The notes beneath the pieces were generated by a model that was given only the letters and a program-made list of their open reading frames with translations, was not told the DNA's origin and did no database searches. The position numbers and the translations under genes were made by a program. From a virus: a stretch of DNA of 49,519 bases. Below, piece by piece: positions 29,945-37,657 of this stretch (positions are counted from its first letter, which is position 1; every line of letters starts with the position of its first letter). The stretch lies in the IMG/VR virus record IMGVR_UViG_3300020578_004039, positions 1 through 49,519 of that record; one strand, given 5' to 3'.

Positions 29945-30822
29945 TGATCGCCAGTCACCACGATATTGAACTGGTACCCGCTATGCTCATGGAATCTAGA
30001 ACAACTTTTAAACCCAAATATACCGCTAACCTTATGGGCGGTCTTGGTAATCAATTATTTCAAATCGCACATGGTTACGCACAGAGTTTAAAAAATAATA
30101 CAGATTTCGTACTGCCTAATGGTAGCGCATCAGGTAGTGGTGTAGATAGATACAGAGAAAATGTTTTACGTGATTTTACATTTGTTGATCATATATCAGA
30201 AGTAACTCAAGTTGGTGAGCCGTCTTGGGAATTCAATCCTGTTTCGTTTGATGTTAATCGTAACACCGCATTTAGCGGTTATTTTCAAAGCAGTAAAAAT
30301 TTCTACGGATACGATAAGGAGATCAGATCACGACTACGGCCCACACAAGACTACATAAGTGGTGCAAGAAATCAATTTCCTCAAATTATACAACCTAATA
30401 CTTTAGCTGTCCATATTCGTCGTGGTGACTATCTGTATTTACCGGCTTATCATCCAGTGCTGAGTCAACAATATATTCAAAGAGTTGTTGAAAGATTTTA
30501 TCATAACTTTTCTCATGTGTTTATTTTCAGTAATGATAAGATATGGGTACAGGAAACTTTTAATTTTAGTAATTCAACCATTGTATCACAGCAAAATGAT
30601 TATGAGGATATATGGTTAATGAGTTTATGTCAGAACCATGTTATTTCTAATAGCACATTCGGTTGGTGGGGAAGTTATTTGTCAAACCAAAACGGTTTAA
30701 CTTGCGCTCCTTCAGTTTGGTTCGGACCTGACGGGCCACAGATTTATAAAGACATATATCAATCTAATTGGATAGTAGTGCCAAGTGAATACCATAAAGG
30801 AGAAATAATTTGTCAGATCTAA
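29938..30822 (+). CDS. Alpha-1,2-fucosyltransferase (GT11)
   Basis: The enzyme transfers fucose from GDP-fucose. The GT11 motifs are all present: MGGLGNQLFQIAHGYA, LAVHIRRGDYLYLP and ISNSTFGWWGSYLS. The first about 30 residues (MMMIASHHDIELVPAML) are not part of the family; they resemble IASYRDPELVPTI from the start of the next gene, so the coding sequence has a chimeric leader. GDP-fucose must come from the host or other phage genes. Possible acceptors are host O-antigen or phage fibres. Confidence 0.9.
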   Translation: MMMIASHHDIELVPAMLMESRTTFKPKYTANLMGGLGNQLFQIAHGYAQSLKNNTDFVLPNGSASGSGVDRYRENVLRDFTFVDHISEVTQVGEPSWEFNPVSFDVNRNTAFSGYFQSSKNFYGYDKEIRSRLRPTQDYISGARNQFPQIIQPNTLAVHIRRGDYLYLPAYHPVLSQQYIQRVVERFYHNFSHVFIFSNDKIWVQETFNFSNSTIVSQQNDYEDIWLMSLCQNHVISNSTFGWWGSYLSNQNGLTCAPSVWFGPDGPQIYKDIYQSNWIVVPSEYHKGEIICQI

Positions 30823-30905
30823 TATCTATTTTGACGTTGACTTATCAAAGACACGAATTCTTAAAAGAGGCAATTTTTAGTGATGCCAAGAGCGTGTTAA
30901 TATGA
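30810..30905 (+). pseudogene. Remnant of a family 2 glycosyltransferase fused to a foreign tail
   Basis: A TTG preceded by AAAGGAG opens a 31-codon frame. Its first part, LISILTLTYQRHEFLKEAI, is the N-terminus of a GT2 enzyme, nearly the same as the intact one at 15964. It then switches to DAKSVLI, the C-terminal end of the 29000 gene. Most of the GT2 gene has been deleted. The TGA overlaps the ATG at 30902. Confidence 0.75.
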
Positions 30906-32155
30906 TGAATACCATATTTGTGCAAATCGCCAGTTACCGCGATCCTGAATTGGTGCCCACTATTCAAAGTTGCATAGACCATGCCACCAACCCTCAATGT
31001 CTGCGGTTTTGTGTGGTGAATCAAGGTCATGATCAAGATGAGTTTTATTCACATCTGGATAAATTTAGATCAGATCATCGATTTCGCGTCATAGACATTC
31101 TCCATACACAAAGTCAAGGTGTCTGCTGGGCTCGTGCTATGTGTCAATCACAATACAACAATGAAGACTATACCATGCAAATAGACAGTCACATGCGATT
31201 TGCCCAGGGCTGGGATGATTATTTTATACAATGTCTTGCTCAAAGTGGCACGTCACGTCCCTTGCTTTCAGCATATGTGGCCAGCTATGAAGTCACCCAG
31301 TCCTCAACTCAGTTTGAGCCACATCCAGGGTATCAAATGGTGCCTAACAGAATCACCGAAGATGGCAGTGTGCACTGTGTGGGCCATGGTTTTCCTCACA
31401 TGCCCGATCATGAACCAAACAGGCCTGTGCCTGCCAGATTTGTCAGTGGACATTTTTATTTCACTTTGGGTCAGCATTGCGTGGAATGTGCGTATGATCC
31501 CGATTTTTATTTTGATGGCGAAGAAACACATCTCACTGTGAACAGTTACACAAGAGGATATGATCTATTTCATCCTTATCAAAACTATGTATGGCACAAC
31601 TATCGCACCTATCCCAGAACCTTACACTGGGACGATCATGACAACACCACGAAGTCATCACAAGGGCTAACCTGGTGGCAACGAGACATCAGATCCAAAG
31701 CCAGATTAAGGAAATATTTAGGCATAGAACAAAATAATGAAGATCTAGGCTTTTATACAATGGGCACAGTACGCACACTGGCACAATACGAGGCCTGGGC
31801 AGGCGTGTGTTTTCGCAAACAAGTTCTTCATTATAACACGCTGCAAGGTCTATTACCGCCCAGTGTCACGGATCTCTCAGAGTCATGGCACAGAAATTTT
31901 CATCAGTGTTGGCACGACTTTGGACCTTGGTTAGAACAGGCTCGAACAGAAAACCCCATGTCCTATTATGTGGCTGTAGATGATGAGTTTGGTCGCAGCA
32001 TTTACCACCAGTGGTTTCAGCCACATGATCTTGAATCTTGGGGCACTGGAGGCAAAATCTTCAGTTTCCACTCAGACCAGCAGCCACGGACTTTGGTACT
32101 ATGGGGTTTACTGGAGGCAGATAAATGGGGCACCAAATTCACCAAAAATTTATAA
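30902..32155 (+). CDS. GT60-like (Skp1-type) GlcNAc-transferase
   Basis: The family's polypeptide-hydroxyproline/threonine GlcNAc-transferases are recognised by TIFVQIASYRDPELVPTI, the GVCWARAMCQSQY stretch and YTMQIDSHMRFAQGWDD, which contains the metal-binding D-x-H; all are here. PDFYFDGEETHLTV and LFHPYQNYVWHNY complete the catalytic domain. A C-terminal extension of about 100 residues is extra. In Dictyostelium the homologue (Gnt1) adds GlcNAc to hydroxyproline of Skp1. A prolyl-hydroxylase-like enzyme is encoded at 18903 and a fucosyltransferase next door. The acceptor here is unknown. Confidence 0.85.
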   Translation: MMNTIFVQIASYRDPELVPTIQSCIDHATNPQCLRFCVVNQGHDQDEFYSHLDKFRSDHRFRVIDILHTQSQGVCWARAMCQSQYNNEDYTMQIDSHMRFAQGWDDYFIQCLAQSGTSRPLLSAYVASYEVTQSSTQFEPHPGYQMVPNRITEDGSVHCVGHGFPHMPDHEPNRPVPARFVSGHFYFTLGQHCVECAYDPDFYFDGEETHLTVNSYTRGYDLFHPYQNYVWHNYRTYPRTLHWDDHDNTTKSSQGLTWWQRDIRSKARLRKYLGIEQNNEDLGFYTMGTVRTLAQYEAWAGVCFRKQVLHYNTLQGLLPPSVTDLSESWHRNFHQCWHDFGPWLEQARTENPMSYYVAVDDEFGRSIYHQWFQPHDLESWGTGGKIFSFHSDQQPRTLVLWGLLEADKWGTKFTKNL

Positions 32156-32158
32156 ATA
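32151..32158 (+). promoter_or_regulatory. T4-type late promoter element TATAAATA
   Basis: An exact TATAAATA ends 6 bp before the ATG at 32165, so output would be leaderless for that gene. It may instead supply IF-1 and SOD downstream. Confidence 0.5.
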
Positions 32159-32164
32159 CAAAAC

Positions 32165-32509
32165 ATGGAAAATTCAGAAATCGTAAACATCATCTTAAAT
32201 TTTGTACTATTCATATTAATGTTTAGGCTGGGACAATACTCAATGGCACGACATATCAATGGCTCGCAAAATCAAGCACGCACCTCACGTGTACATGTCA
32301 ACAATAAAATCACTTTAGAAGAAATCAATGGTGTGTTTTATGCTTATTGTGATAATGATTTCATAGCGCAAGGCAAAAACGTTGAAGAACTGTGTGAATC
32401 AATAGTGAAAAGATTCCCAGAAAAATTTAAAAACGCCAATGTGGTTTTTGCGTCGCCGGATCATGGACATGCACAAATAAAGATTAAACACACGAGGACA
32501 CAACTTTGA
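32165..32509 (+). CDS. Membrane-anchored hypothetical protein (114 aa)
   Basis: A hydrophobic N-terminal helix (VNIILNFVLFILMFRLGQ) is followed by a basic linker and a soluble domain with KITLEEINGVFYAYCDNDFIAQGKNVEELCESIVKRFP. That domain is also seen alone in other phages by recollection. The C-terminal end is His-rich. It overlaps the IF-1 start (TTGA). Confidence 0.6.
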   Translation: MENSEIVNIILNFVLFILMFRLGQYSMARHINGSQNQARTSRVHVNNKITLEEINGVFYAYCDNDFIAQGKNVEELCESIVKRFPEKFKNANVVFASPDHGHAQIKIKHTRTQL

Positions 32510-32733
32510 GTAAAGCAGATTTGATACGTTTATCAGGCTTGATCACAGAAATTTTACCTAATGCCATGTTCAAAGTACAGCTAGAAAACAATCACATGGT
32601 CACTGCTTATTTGGGTGGAAAATTGCGCAAAAATGAAATAAACATCACCACTGGAGATTCAGTAGAATTGGAACTCAGCCCCTATGATTTGACTCGTGGT
32701 CGAGTGGTTTACAGACAAAGACACCATGGCTGA
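32506..32733 (+). CDS. infA: Translation initiation factor IF-1
   Basis: The 75-residue product is a single S1/OB domain: IRLSGLITEILPNAMFKVQLENN, then TAYLGGKLRKNEI, then TTGDSVELELSPYDLTRGRVVYR. This follows bacterial IF-1 from end to end, including the final Y-D-L-T-R-G-R-I/V motif. It binds the ribosomal A site during initiation. Start is TTG overlapping the previous stop, with GAGG upstream, so expression is coupled. Phage IF-1 genes are known but uncommon. Confidence 0.92.
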   Translation: MSKADLIRLSGLITEILPNAMFKVQLENNHMVTAYLGGKLRKNEINITTGDSVELELSPYDLTRGRVVYRQRHHG

Positions 32734-33271
32734 AATCAGACATCTCATTGATTTAATCGAAGCCAAAAGTTCTAAAAAACTAACATTGGAGGATTTGCCT
32801 TATGGTATGTCAGCATTGGCACCAGTGATTTCTCAGCGCAATCTCACCAATCACTACGACAAATTGGCGCGTGGTTATGTGGATCGTTACAATCGTGGTG
32901 AAGGTGACCTCACCTTCAATGAAGCCGGTGCAGAACTACACAACTTGTTTTTTGCCCAATTAAGAGCACCGCGGTCACCCAATAATCCCACAGGAAGCAT
33001 AGCAGAACTAATAAAGAGAAAATTTGGCAATTTTTCTGGATTCAAGTCAGAGATTCTCAAAACAGCCATGAGTCTGCAAGGCAGTCATTGGATTTATCTC
33101 AGTCGCAATGGCGAGATAAAAACCATAAAAAATCATGCTCGTAGGAATGACATAAAATTGCTAATTGATTGGTGGGAGCATGCATGGTATCTAGATTATG
33201 GTGCTGATAAAAAACGCTATCTTGATAATTTTTGGCGTGTGGTTAATTGGTCGGTGATCAGCAGTAGATAA
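32726..33271 (+). CDS. Iron/manganese superoxide dismutase-family protein
   Basis: The 181-residue sequence follows the Fe/Mn SOD plan: LEDLPYGMSALAPVIS, NHYDKLARGYV (first metal His), AGAELHNLFFAQL (second His), GSHWIYLSRNGEI and IDWWEHAWYLDYGADKKRYLDNFW (Asp and third His). The inter-helix region LFFAQLRAPRSPNNPTG is atypical: the usual NHxFFW is replaced by LHNLFF. Phage homologues share this. It overlaps infA by 8 bp. Activity against superoxide is likely but the metal is uncertain. Confidence 0.85.
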   Translation: MAEIRHLIDLIEAKSSKKLTLEDLPYGMSALAPVISQRNLTNHYDKLARGYVDRYNRGEGDLTFNEAGAELHNLFFAQLRAPRSPNNPTGSIAELIKRKFGNFSGFKSEILKTAMSLQGSHWIYLSRNGEIKTIKNHARRNDIKLLIDWWEHAWYLDYGADKKRYLDNFWRVVNWSVISSR

Positions 33272-33278
33272 ACTCAAC

Positions 33279-33629
33279 ATGGCCAGTAATTTAATTACTC
33301 CGCCAGATCATATTGTCAGTGGTAACAGCTTGATGATAATCAATGCCAAGACCACTGCATTAGACACAGTGGTGTTATGGTTACGCACAGTGACAGATGA
33401 ATACGATTTACACCTGTATCACTCGCAGATGACCCAACAAGATGCCTGGGCAGTCAAAGTGGCACACTCTGTGACAAAAATTCTAGTCTGCAGATCATTG
33501 GCTAAATATCATTGCGTGAAATTACAACAGGCACTAGATACCAGAACTCAGTCAATAGTGGACTATGGACCAAACACAGTATATCCTGAATTAATACATT
33601 ATTTCTTGAAAAACCGTCAAATCCATTGA
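33279..33629 (+). CDS. Hypothetical phage protein (116 aa)
   Basis: Begins NLITPPDHIVSGNSLMIINA and has an alternating strand/helix pattern that looks like a small Rossmann-type fold. The same opening occurs in other large phages to my knowledge. Function unknown. The stop overlaps the -35 box of the next promoter. Confidence 0.6.
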   Translation: MASNLITPPDHIVSGNSLMIINAKTTALDTVVLWLRTVTDEYDLHLYHSQMTQQDAWAVKVAHSVTKILVCRSLAKYHCVKLQQALDTRTQSIVDYGPNTVYPELIHYFLKNRQIH

Positions 33630-33656
33630 CACATTTCCTGTGTTCCTGTATAAATA
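33626..33656 (+). promoter_or_regulatory. Overlapping early-type and late-type promoter before dnaK
   Basis: TTGACA (33626-33631), 17-bp spacer, TATAAA (33649-33654). The -10 box is also the beginning of an exact TATAAATA (33649-33656). dnaK could thus be read both by host sigma70 and by a T4-like late sigma. The leader is about 55 nt and ends with AAAGGAG. Confidence 0.7.
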
Positions 33657-33713
33657 AGTCTGTGAAGTGCTCAATTGAGGCTTTACGCAATCTTGCTTAA
33701 TAAAGGAGAACAT

Positions 33714-35624
33714 ATGAGCAAAGTCATCGGTATCGACCTAGGTACCACTAACAGTTGTGTGGCCATCATCGAAAATGGCCAATCTCGAGTAATTGAAAAT
33801 TCAGAAGGCGCCAGGACCACTCCCAGTATTGTGGCCTACACTGACGCAGAAGTCTTGGTTGGTGCACCAGCAAAACGACAAGCAGTGACCAATCCCCGAA
33901 ACACCATCTACGCTGCCAAGCGTTTGATTGGTCGACGTTTTGAAGAACCCACAGTGCAAAAGGACATCAAACTCATGCCTTATGCCATCATCCAAGCAGA
34001 CAACGGCGATGCTTGGATTGAGGCCAATGGTGAAAAGTTGGCTCCCCCACAGGTGTCAGCAGAAGTATTGCGTAAGATGAAAAAAACAGCAGAAGATCAT
34101 TTGGGCCATGATGTCACACAAGCTGTGATCACTGTGCCTGCTTACTTCAATGACAGTCAGCGTCAGGCCACCAAAGATGCTGGTCGTATTGCTGGCTTGG
34201 AAGTACTCAGGATCATCAATGAACCCACTGCTGCTGCGCTGGCTTATGGTGTGGACAAAGACAGTAAAGTGGATCGTAAGGTAGCAGTATACGATTTGGG
34301 TGGTGGAACATTTGACGTGAGTATCATCGAAATCTCCAATGTAGATGGCGATAAACAGATTGAAGTACTCAGTACCAACGGTGACACATTCCTTGGTGGT
34401 GAAGATTTTGACCAGCGCTTAATGGATTACTTGATTGATGAATTCAAACGCGAACAAGGCGTCGATCTCAGTCGCGATGTTTTGGCTCTGCAACGACTCA
34501 AAGAAGCTGCAGAAAAGGCCAAGATTGAACTCAGCAGCACCAACAGCACCGCAGTGAATTTGCCTTATGTCACTGCTGATGCCAGTGGCCCCAAGCACAT
34601 GAACATCAATGTCACCCGTGCCAAGCTCGAGGGCCTTGTGGATGAACTGATTACACGCACAGTGGGACCTTGTGAAACAGCCATGCGAGATGCAGGTGTC
34701 AAAACATCGGACCTAGACGAAGTAATTCTCGTGGGCGGCATGACTCGCATGCCCAAAGTACTGGAAACTGTGGAACGCTTGTTTGGTCGTGCACCGCGTC
34801 GCGACATCAATCCCGATGAAGCAGTGGCAGTGGGGGCTGCTGTGCAGGGAGCAGTGTTGTCTGGTGATCGCAAGGATGTGCTGTTATTGGACGTGACTCC
34901 TTTGAGTCTGGGCATTGAGACTTTGGGTGGAGTCATGACCAAACTGATTCACAAAAACACCACTATTCCCACCAAGCACAGTCAGGTCTTTTCCACTGCC
35001 GAGCATAATCAGCCGGCTGTGACCATTCGTGTGTTTCAAGGTGAACGTGAATTGGCTCAACACAATAAATTGTTGGGTGAATTTAATCTTGATGGCATTC
35101 CGCCTGCGCCTAAAGGCCAACCGCAGATTGAAGTCACATTTGACATCGATGCCAATGGCATCTTGAAAGTTCGTGCCACAGACAAAAACACAGGCAAGGA
35201 CAATCACATCACCATCAAGGCCAGTTCCGGTCTCAGTGAAGCAGAGATCCAGCAAATGGTTCGAGACGCAGAAGAAAATGCCGAAGCCGATCGGAAAGTC
35301 ATTGAATTGGTCAATGCTCGCAACAGTGCCGACAGTCAAATTGATTTTGTGAAAAAAGAATTTGATCAGTACCGATCTCAATTGCCAGAAGCCGAAGTGA
35401 CCAAGATCGAATCGGCCATGACTGCTTTGGAGGAGGCCAAACGCGGCGATGATCCTGAAGTGATTCGAACTCGTGTCACTGAATTGATGCAGTCCACCAA
35501 TGAACTATTCCGTGTGAAATCAGAGGCCGAACAGGCAGCTGCCTCTGCCACTGCCAGCACTGACTCTGGTGATGCCACCACAGTCAATGCACAAGCAGCT
35601 GAAAAATCTGCCGAAACCAAGTGA
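33714..35624 (+). CDS. dnaK: Chaperone DnaK (Hsp70)
   Basis: A complete 636-residue DnaK. The ATPase domain has [56 protein letters not shown] and [10 protein letters not shown]. The substrate-binding domain has [20 protein letters not shown] and the helical lid, ending in a low-complexity Ala/Ser/Thr tail without the canonical EEV/K-rich end. No grpE or dnaJ is in the window, so it must use host partners. A complete dnaK is unusual in a phage; sequence character is proteobacterial. It heads a proteostasis cluster with hsp20 and clpS. Confidence 0.97.
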   Translation: MSKVIGIDLGTTNSCVAIIENGQSRVIENSEGARTTPSIVAYTDAEVLVGAPAKRQAVTNPRNTIYAAKRLIGRRFEEPTVQKDIKLMPYAIIQADNGDAWIEANGEKLAPPQVSAEVLRKMKKTAEDHLGHDVTQAVITVPAYFNDSQRQATKDAGRIAGLEVLRIINEPTAAALAYGVDKDSKVDRKVAVYDLGGGTFDVSIIEISNVDGDKQIEVLSTNGDTFLGGEDFDQRLMDYLIDEFKREQGVDLSRDVLALQRLKEAAEKAKIELSSTNSTAVNLPYVTADASGPKHMNINVTRAKLEGLVDELITRTVGPCETAMRDAGVKTSDLDEVILVGGMTRMPKVLETVERLFGRAPRRDINPDEAVAVGAAVQGAVLSGDRKDVLLLDVTPLSLGIETLGGVMTKLIHKNTTIPTKHSQVFSTAEHNQPAVTIRVFQGERELAQHNKLLGEFNLDGIPPAPKGQPQIEVTFDIDANGILKVRATDKNTGKDNHITIKASSGLSEAEIQQMVRDAEENAEADRKVIELVNARNSADSQIDFVKKEFDQYRSQLPEAEVTKIESAMTALEEAKRGDDPEVIRTRVTELMQSTNELFRVKSEAEQAAASATASTDSGDATTVNAQAAEKSAETK

Positions 35625-35640
35625 CGATTAAAGGTGTATT

Positions 35641-35665
35641 GGGAGTGCCATGCACATGGGCTCCC
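35641..35665 (+). promoter_or_regulatory. RNA hairpin between dnaK and hsp20
   Basis: GGGAG and CTCCC close a stem containing CCATG/CATGG around CA, without a U tract. It may protect or process the transcript. The AAAGGAG of hsp20 lies 19 bp after it. Confidence 0.4.
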
Positions 35666-35698
35666 TAAAAAAACTTGCTTATGAAAGGAGAAAAGAAA

Positions 35699-36142
35699 AT
35701 GAATACACTGACTTTGAAATCTTTTGACATTCCCACGCTGCACAGGTTCAGTGTGGGTTTAGATGATATGTTTGATGAATTGATGCGCAATGCCTCATCC
35801 ACTAATTCAAGTAATTATCCGCCTTACAACATCATAAGGTTTGATGAAAATCGATACGCAGTGGAAGTGGCTGTGGCAGGCTTTAAAGAGGAAGAAATAG
35901 AAATCACAGTGCACGAGGGATATCTCACTGTGGAAGGCGAAAGCAAGATCAACGTTGGAACACATGTCAATTATCTTCATCATGGAATTGCCCGACGTTC
36001 ATTTCGTAAGACATGGCCTCTGGGCAATTATGTGGAGGTGACATCTGCCAATATTTCAGATGGAATCCTCACAGTAAATTTAGAAAGAATTATACCTGAG
36101 GCCTTGAAGCCAAGACGCATTGTGATTTCAAATCGTAGTTGA
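35699..36142 (+). CDS. Small heat-shock protein (Hsp20/alpha-crystallin)
   Basis: The 147-residue protein has the alpha-crystallin domain: YPPYNIIRFDENRYAVEVAVAGF, EEEIEITVHEGYLTVEGE and the A-x-x-x-x-G-I-L-T-V motif as ANISDGILTVNLERIIPE. A basic tail contains RRIVI, the C-terminal I-x-I-type anchor. It binds unfolding proteins and hands them to DnaK, encoded just upstream. Hsp20 genes are common in cyanophages and T4-like phages. Confidence 0.92.
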   Translation: MNTLTLKSFDIPTLHRFSVGLDDMFDELMRNASSTNSSNYPPYNIIRFDENRYAVEVAVAGFKEEEIEITVHEGYLTVEGESKINVGTHVNYLHHGIARRSFRKTWPLGNYVEVTSANISDGILTVNLERIIPEALKPRRIVISNRS

Positions 36143-36151
36143 TATCAATAT

Positions 36152-36180
36152 CAGGCAGTGTGTTCTGCACTGCCTGTCTT
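36152..36180 (+). terminator. Strong hairpin between hsp20 and clpS
   Basis: CAGGCAGTG (36152-36160) and CACTGCCTG (36168-36176) form a perfect 9-bp stem followed by TCTT. It is probably a partial terminator; a new transcript start for clpS is not evident. Confidence 0.55.
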
Positions 36181-36199
36181 ACTCAAAAAAGGTATAAAA

Positions 36200-36502
36200 A
36201 TGAGCACTCAAACAGCGATTCAAAATCGTGTATTACTAGATGTCAAAGAGCCACCCCGATTTCGTGTGATTTTCCTAAATGATGATGTGACCACGGTGGA
36301 ATTCGTCATTGAAAGTCTGATAATTATTTTCCATAAAACCAAAGACGAAGCCAGAGACATCACTTTGGAAATTCAAAATCAAGGATCTGCTGTGGTGGCA
36401 GTATTGCCTTACGAAATCGCCGAACAAAAGGGCATAGAAGTGAGTGTTTTGGCCAAACGCAATGGATTTCCATTAGTGGTAAAATTAGAACCTGAACAAT
36501 AG
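36200..36502 (+). CDS. clpS: ClpS adaptor protein
   Basis: The 100-residue protein carries PPRFRVIFLNDDVTTVEFVIESL, the ClpS N-end-rule binding region (conserved Asn-Asp-Asp), and GSAVVAVLPYEIAEQK, the ClpA-facing part. The downstream ligand residues are also placed normally, but the usual His in helix 1 (MxxVHxxG) is replaced: FHKTKDEARDITLEIQNQG. ClpS directs ClpAP to substrates with destabilising N-termini. A phage copy could steer host proteolysis. ATG 36200 is chosen for the AAAGGTAT ribosome site. Confidence 0.9.
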   Translation: MSTQTAIQNRVLLDVKEPPRFRVIFLNDDVTTVEFVIESLIIIFHKTKDEARDITLEIQNQGSAVVAVLPYEIAEQKGIEVSVLAKRNGFPLVVKLEPEQ

Positions 36503-36511
36503 GAAAAAATC

Positions 36512-36877
36512 ATGACAGTTTTTGAAGACCAAGCGCAATTCATGCAGGCCTGTGAACAGACTGTGGGCGTGTTTAACACAGATCAATTCAGACTGTATCT
36601 GGGACTGATTGAAGAAGAACACAAAGAACTGAAAGTGGCTGTGAACAATTCAGATCAAGTGCAGACTTTAGATGCACTCATAGACATCATGGTGGTAACA
36701 ATTGGTGCCATGCACAGCCTGGGAGTGGATATTCATGGAGCGTGGCAAGAAGTCATGCGCAGTAATTTGACAAAGATAGATTCGGAAACCAAAAAGATCA
36801 CACGCAGAGCTGATGGAAAAGTACTGAAACCTGCCACATGGCAACCACCTGATCTAAAACCCTATGTGAAAAGTTAG
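36512..36877 (+). CDS. MazG/HisE-like nucleoside triphosphate pyrophosphohydrolase
   Basis: The all-alpha NTP-PPase signature is present: LIEEEHKEL (E-E-x-x-E) and LDALIDIMVVTIGAMHSLG (D-x-x-x-D-x). At 121 residues it is one domain, as in phage PRA-PH-like proteins. It may hydrolyse dNTPs or (p)ppGpp-related nucleotides; the substrate is not given by the sequence. It follows clpS by 9 bp. Confidence 0.8.
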   Translation: MTVFEDQAQFMQACEQTVGVFNTDQFRLYLGLIEEEHKELKVAVNNSDQVQTLDALIDIMVVTIGAMHSLGVDIHGAWQEVMRSNLTKIDSETKKITRRADGKVLKPATWQPPDLKPYVKS

Positions 36878-36890
36878 ATTGGCAAACTAA

Positions 36891-36928
36891 AAAAATTTCC
36901 GTATAAATAAATTAATACGGAAATTTTT
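36891..36928 (+). terminator. Perfect 14-bp terminator stem carrying a late-promoter element
   Basis: AAAAATTTCCGTAT (36891-36904) pairs with ATACGGAAATTTTT (36915-36928); the loop is 10 nt and the 3' strand ends in five T. TATAAATA at 36902-36909 lies in the top of the stem and loop, 22 bp before the next ATG. One site thus ends the dnaK cluster and starts the next gene. Confidence 0.75.
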
Positions 36929-36931
36929 AAG

Positions 36932-37654
36932 ATGACATCAAGCTTTGTTAAATACTCTCGCATACTTTTTGAGTCTTTTGAACATAATTCTAGGTCTCAT
37001 GATATCGCTGTAAAAAAGCATCAGATCTTTGACGAACTCATAAACAATCAACCCAATTCTGTGCAATCGGTGTTGTTTGTGGGTTTTAATCCTGCCATAC
37101 TCTTGGCCAATAATTTCACTTTATATCAGACTCAGGTTGATGATGATGTGGTGTCATGGCTTCGCGGTCAAGGATTGGACATCACTGTGGTCGATCTCGA
37201 CACCACAGATCTAAAGTTTGACTCAATCTGGGCCATGGACGAATTTTTCACTTTTGCAGACACCACCACAGAACAACAGCTTATGATCACACAAATTGGT
37301 GCAATCTCATCGGGTTCAGTGTTCACCAGCCTTAGAGATTACAAAAATCAACACGCCAGAGATCGAGATTTCAGTGATCCTTGTGAAATTTTTCATGAAA
37401 CCAAATCCAAGATTTATTTTGAACAGTACAAATATAATAAAGACGATCAAAATTGTTTTCAATCCACTAACTATGTTATCAGTGACGATGAATCTGTGCA
37501 AATTGGTCCATTTGTCAGACGCAATATGTTTTTTAAACAGTTGGCCAAGTTTGGTTTTGATTCTGGAGTCAAACACTTCTCTGTGCACAAAAATCTCATG
37601 CACAAAAATCTCATAAAGAAAAATTACGAGCACATCATCATTCTGGAATTTTAA
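36932..37654 (+). CDS. Hypothetical protein, Rossmann/methyltransferase-like (240 aa)
   Basis: SVQSVLFVGFNPAILLA, then GLDITVVDLDTTDLKFDSIWAMDEFFTFAD looks like a class I methyltransferase-type fold (Gly-rich first loop, acidic end of strand 2), but motif spacing is unusual and catalytic motifs are not evident. It is preceded by a late-type element and followed by a structural protein, so a virion-assembly role is possible. Confidence 0.5.
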   Translation: MTSSFVKYSRILFESFEHNSRSHDIAVKKHQIFDELINNQPNSVQSVLFVGFNPAILLANNFTLYQTQVDDDVVSWLRGQGLDITVVDLDTTDLKFDSIWAMDEFFTFADTTTEQQLMITQIGAISSGSVFTSLRDYKNQHARDRDFSDPCEIFHETKSKIYFEQYKYNKDDQNCFQSTNYVISDDESVQIGPFVRRNMFFKQLAKFGFDSGVKHFSVHKNLMHKNLIKKNYEHIIILEF

Positions 37655-37657
37655 CGC

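Noticed and set aside
33675-33713. Longer N-terminus for DnaK
   Set aside because: The added residues precede the universal [14 protein letters not shown] start, and the ribosome site AAAGGAG is placed for 33714.
34565-35381. Long minus-strand frames opposite dnaK
   Set aside because: Antisense open frames are expected opposite GC-balanced hsp70 genes; no independent support.
32506-36877. The window as a bacterial chromosome segment
   Set aside because: DnaK, IF-1, SOD and IscU alone would fit, but homing endonucleases, tRNA fragments, T4-like late promoters, fibre genes and dense small phage families surround and interleave with them. A chimeric assembly cannot be fully excluded without read data.
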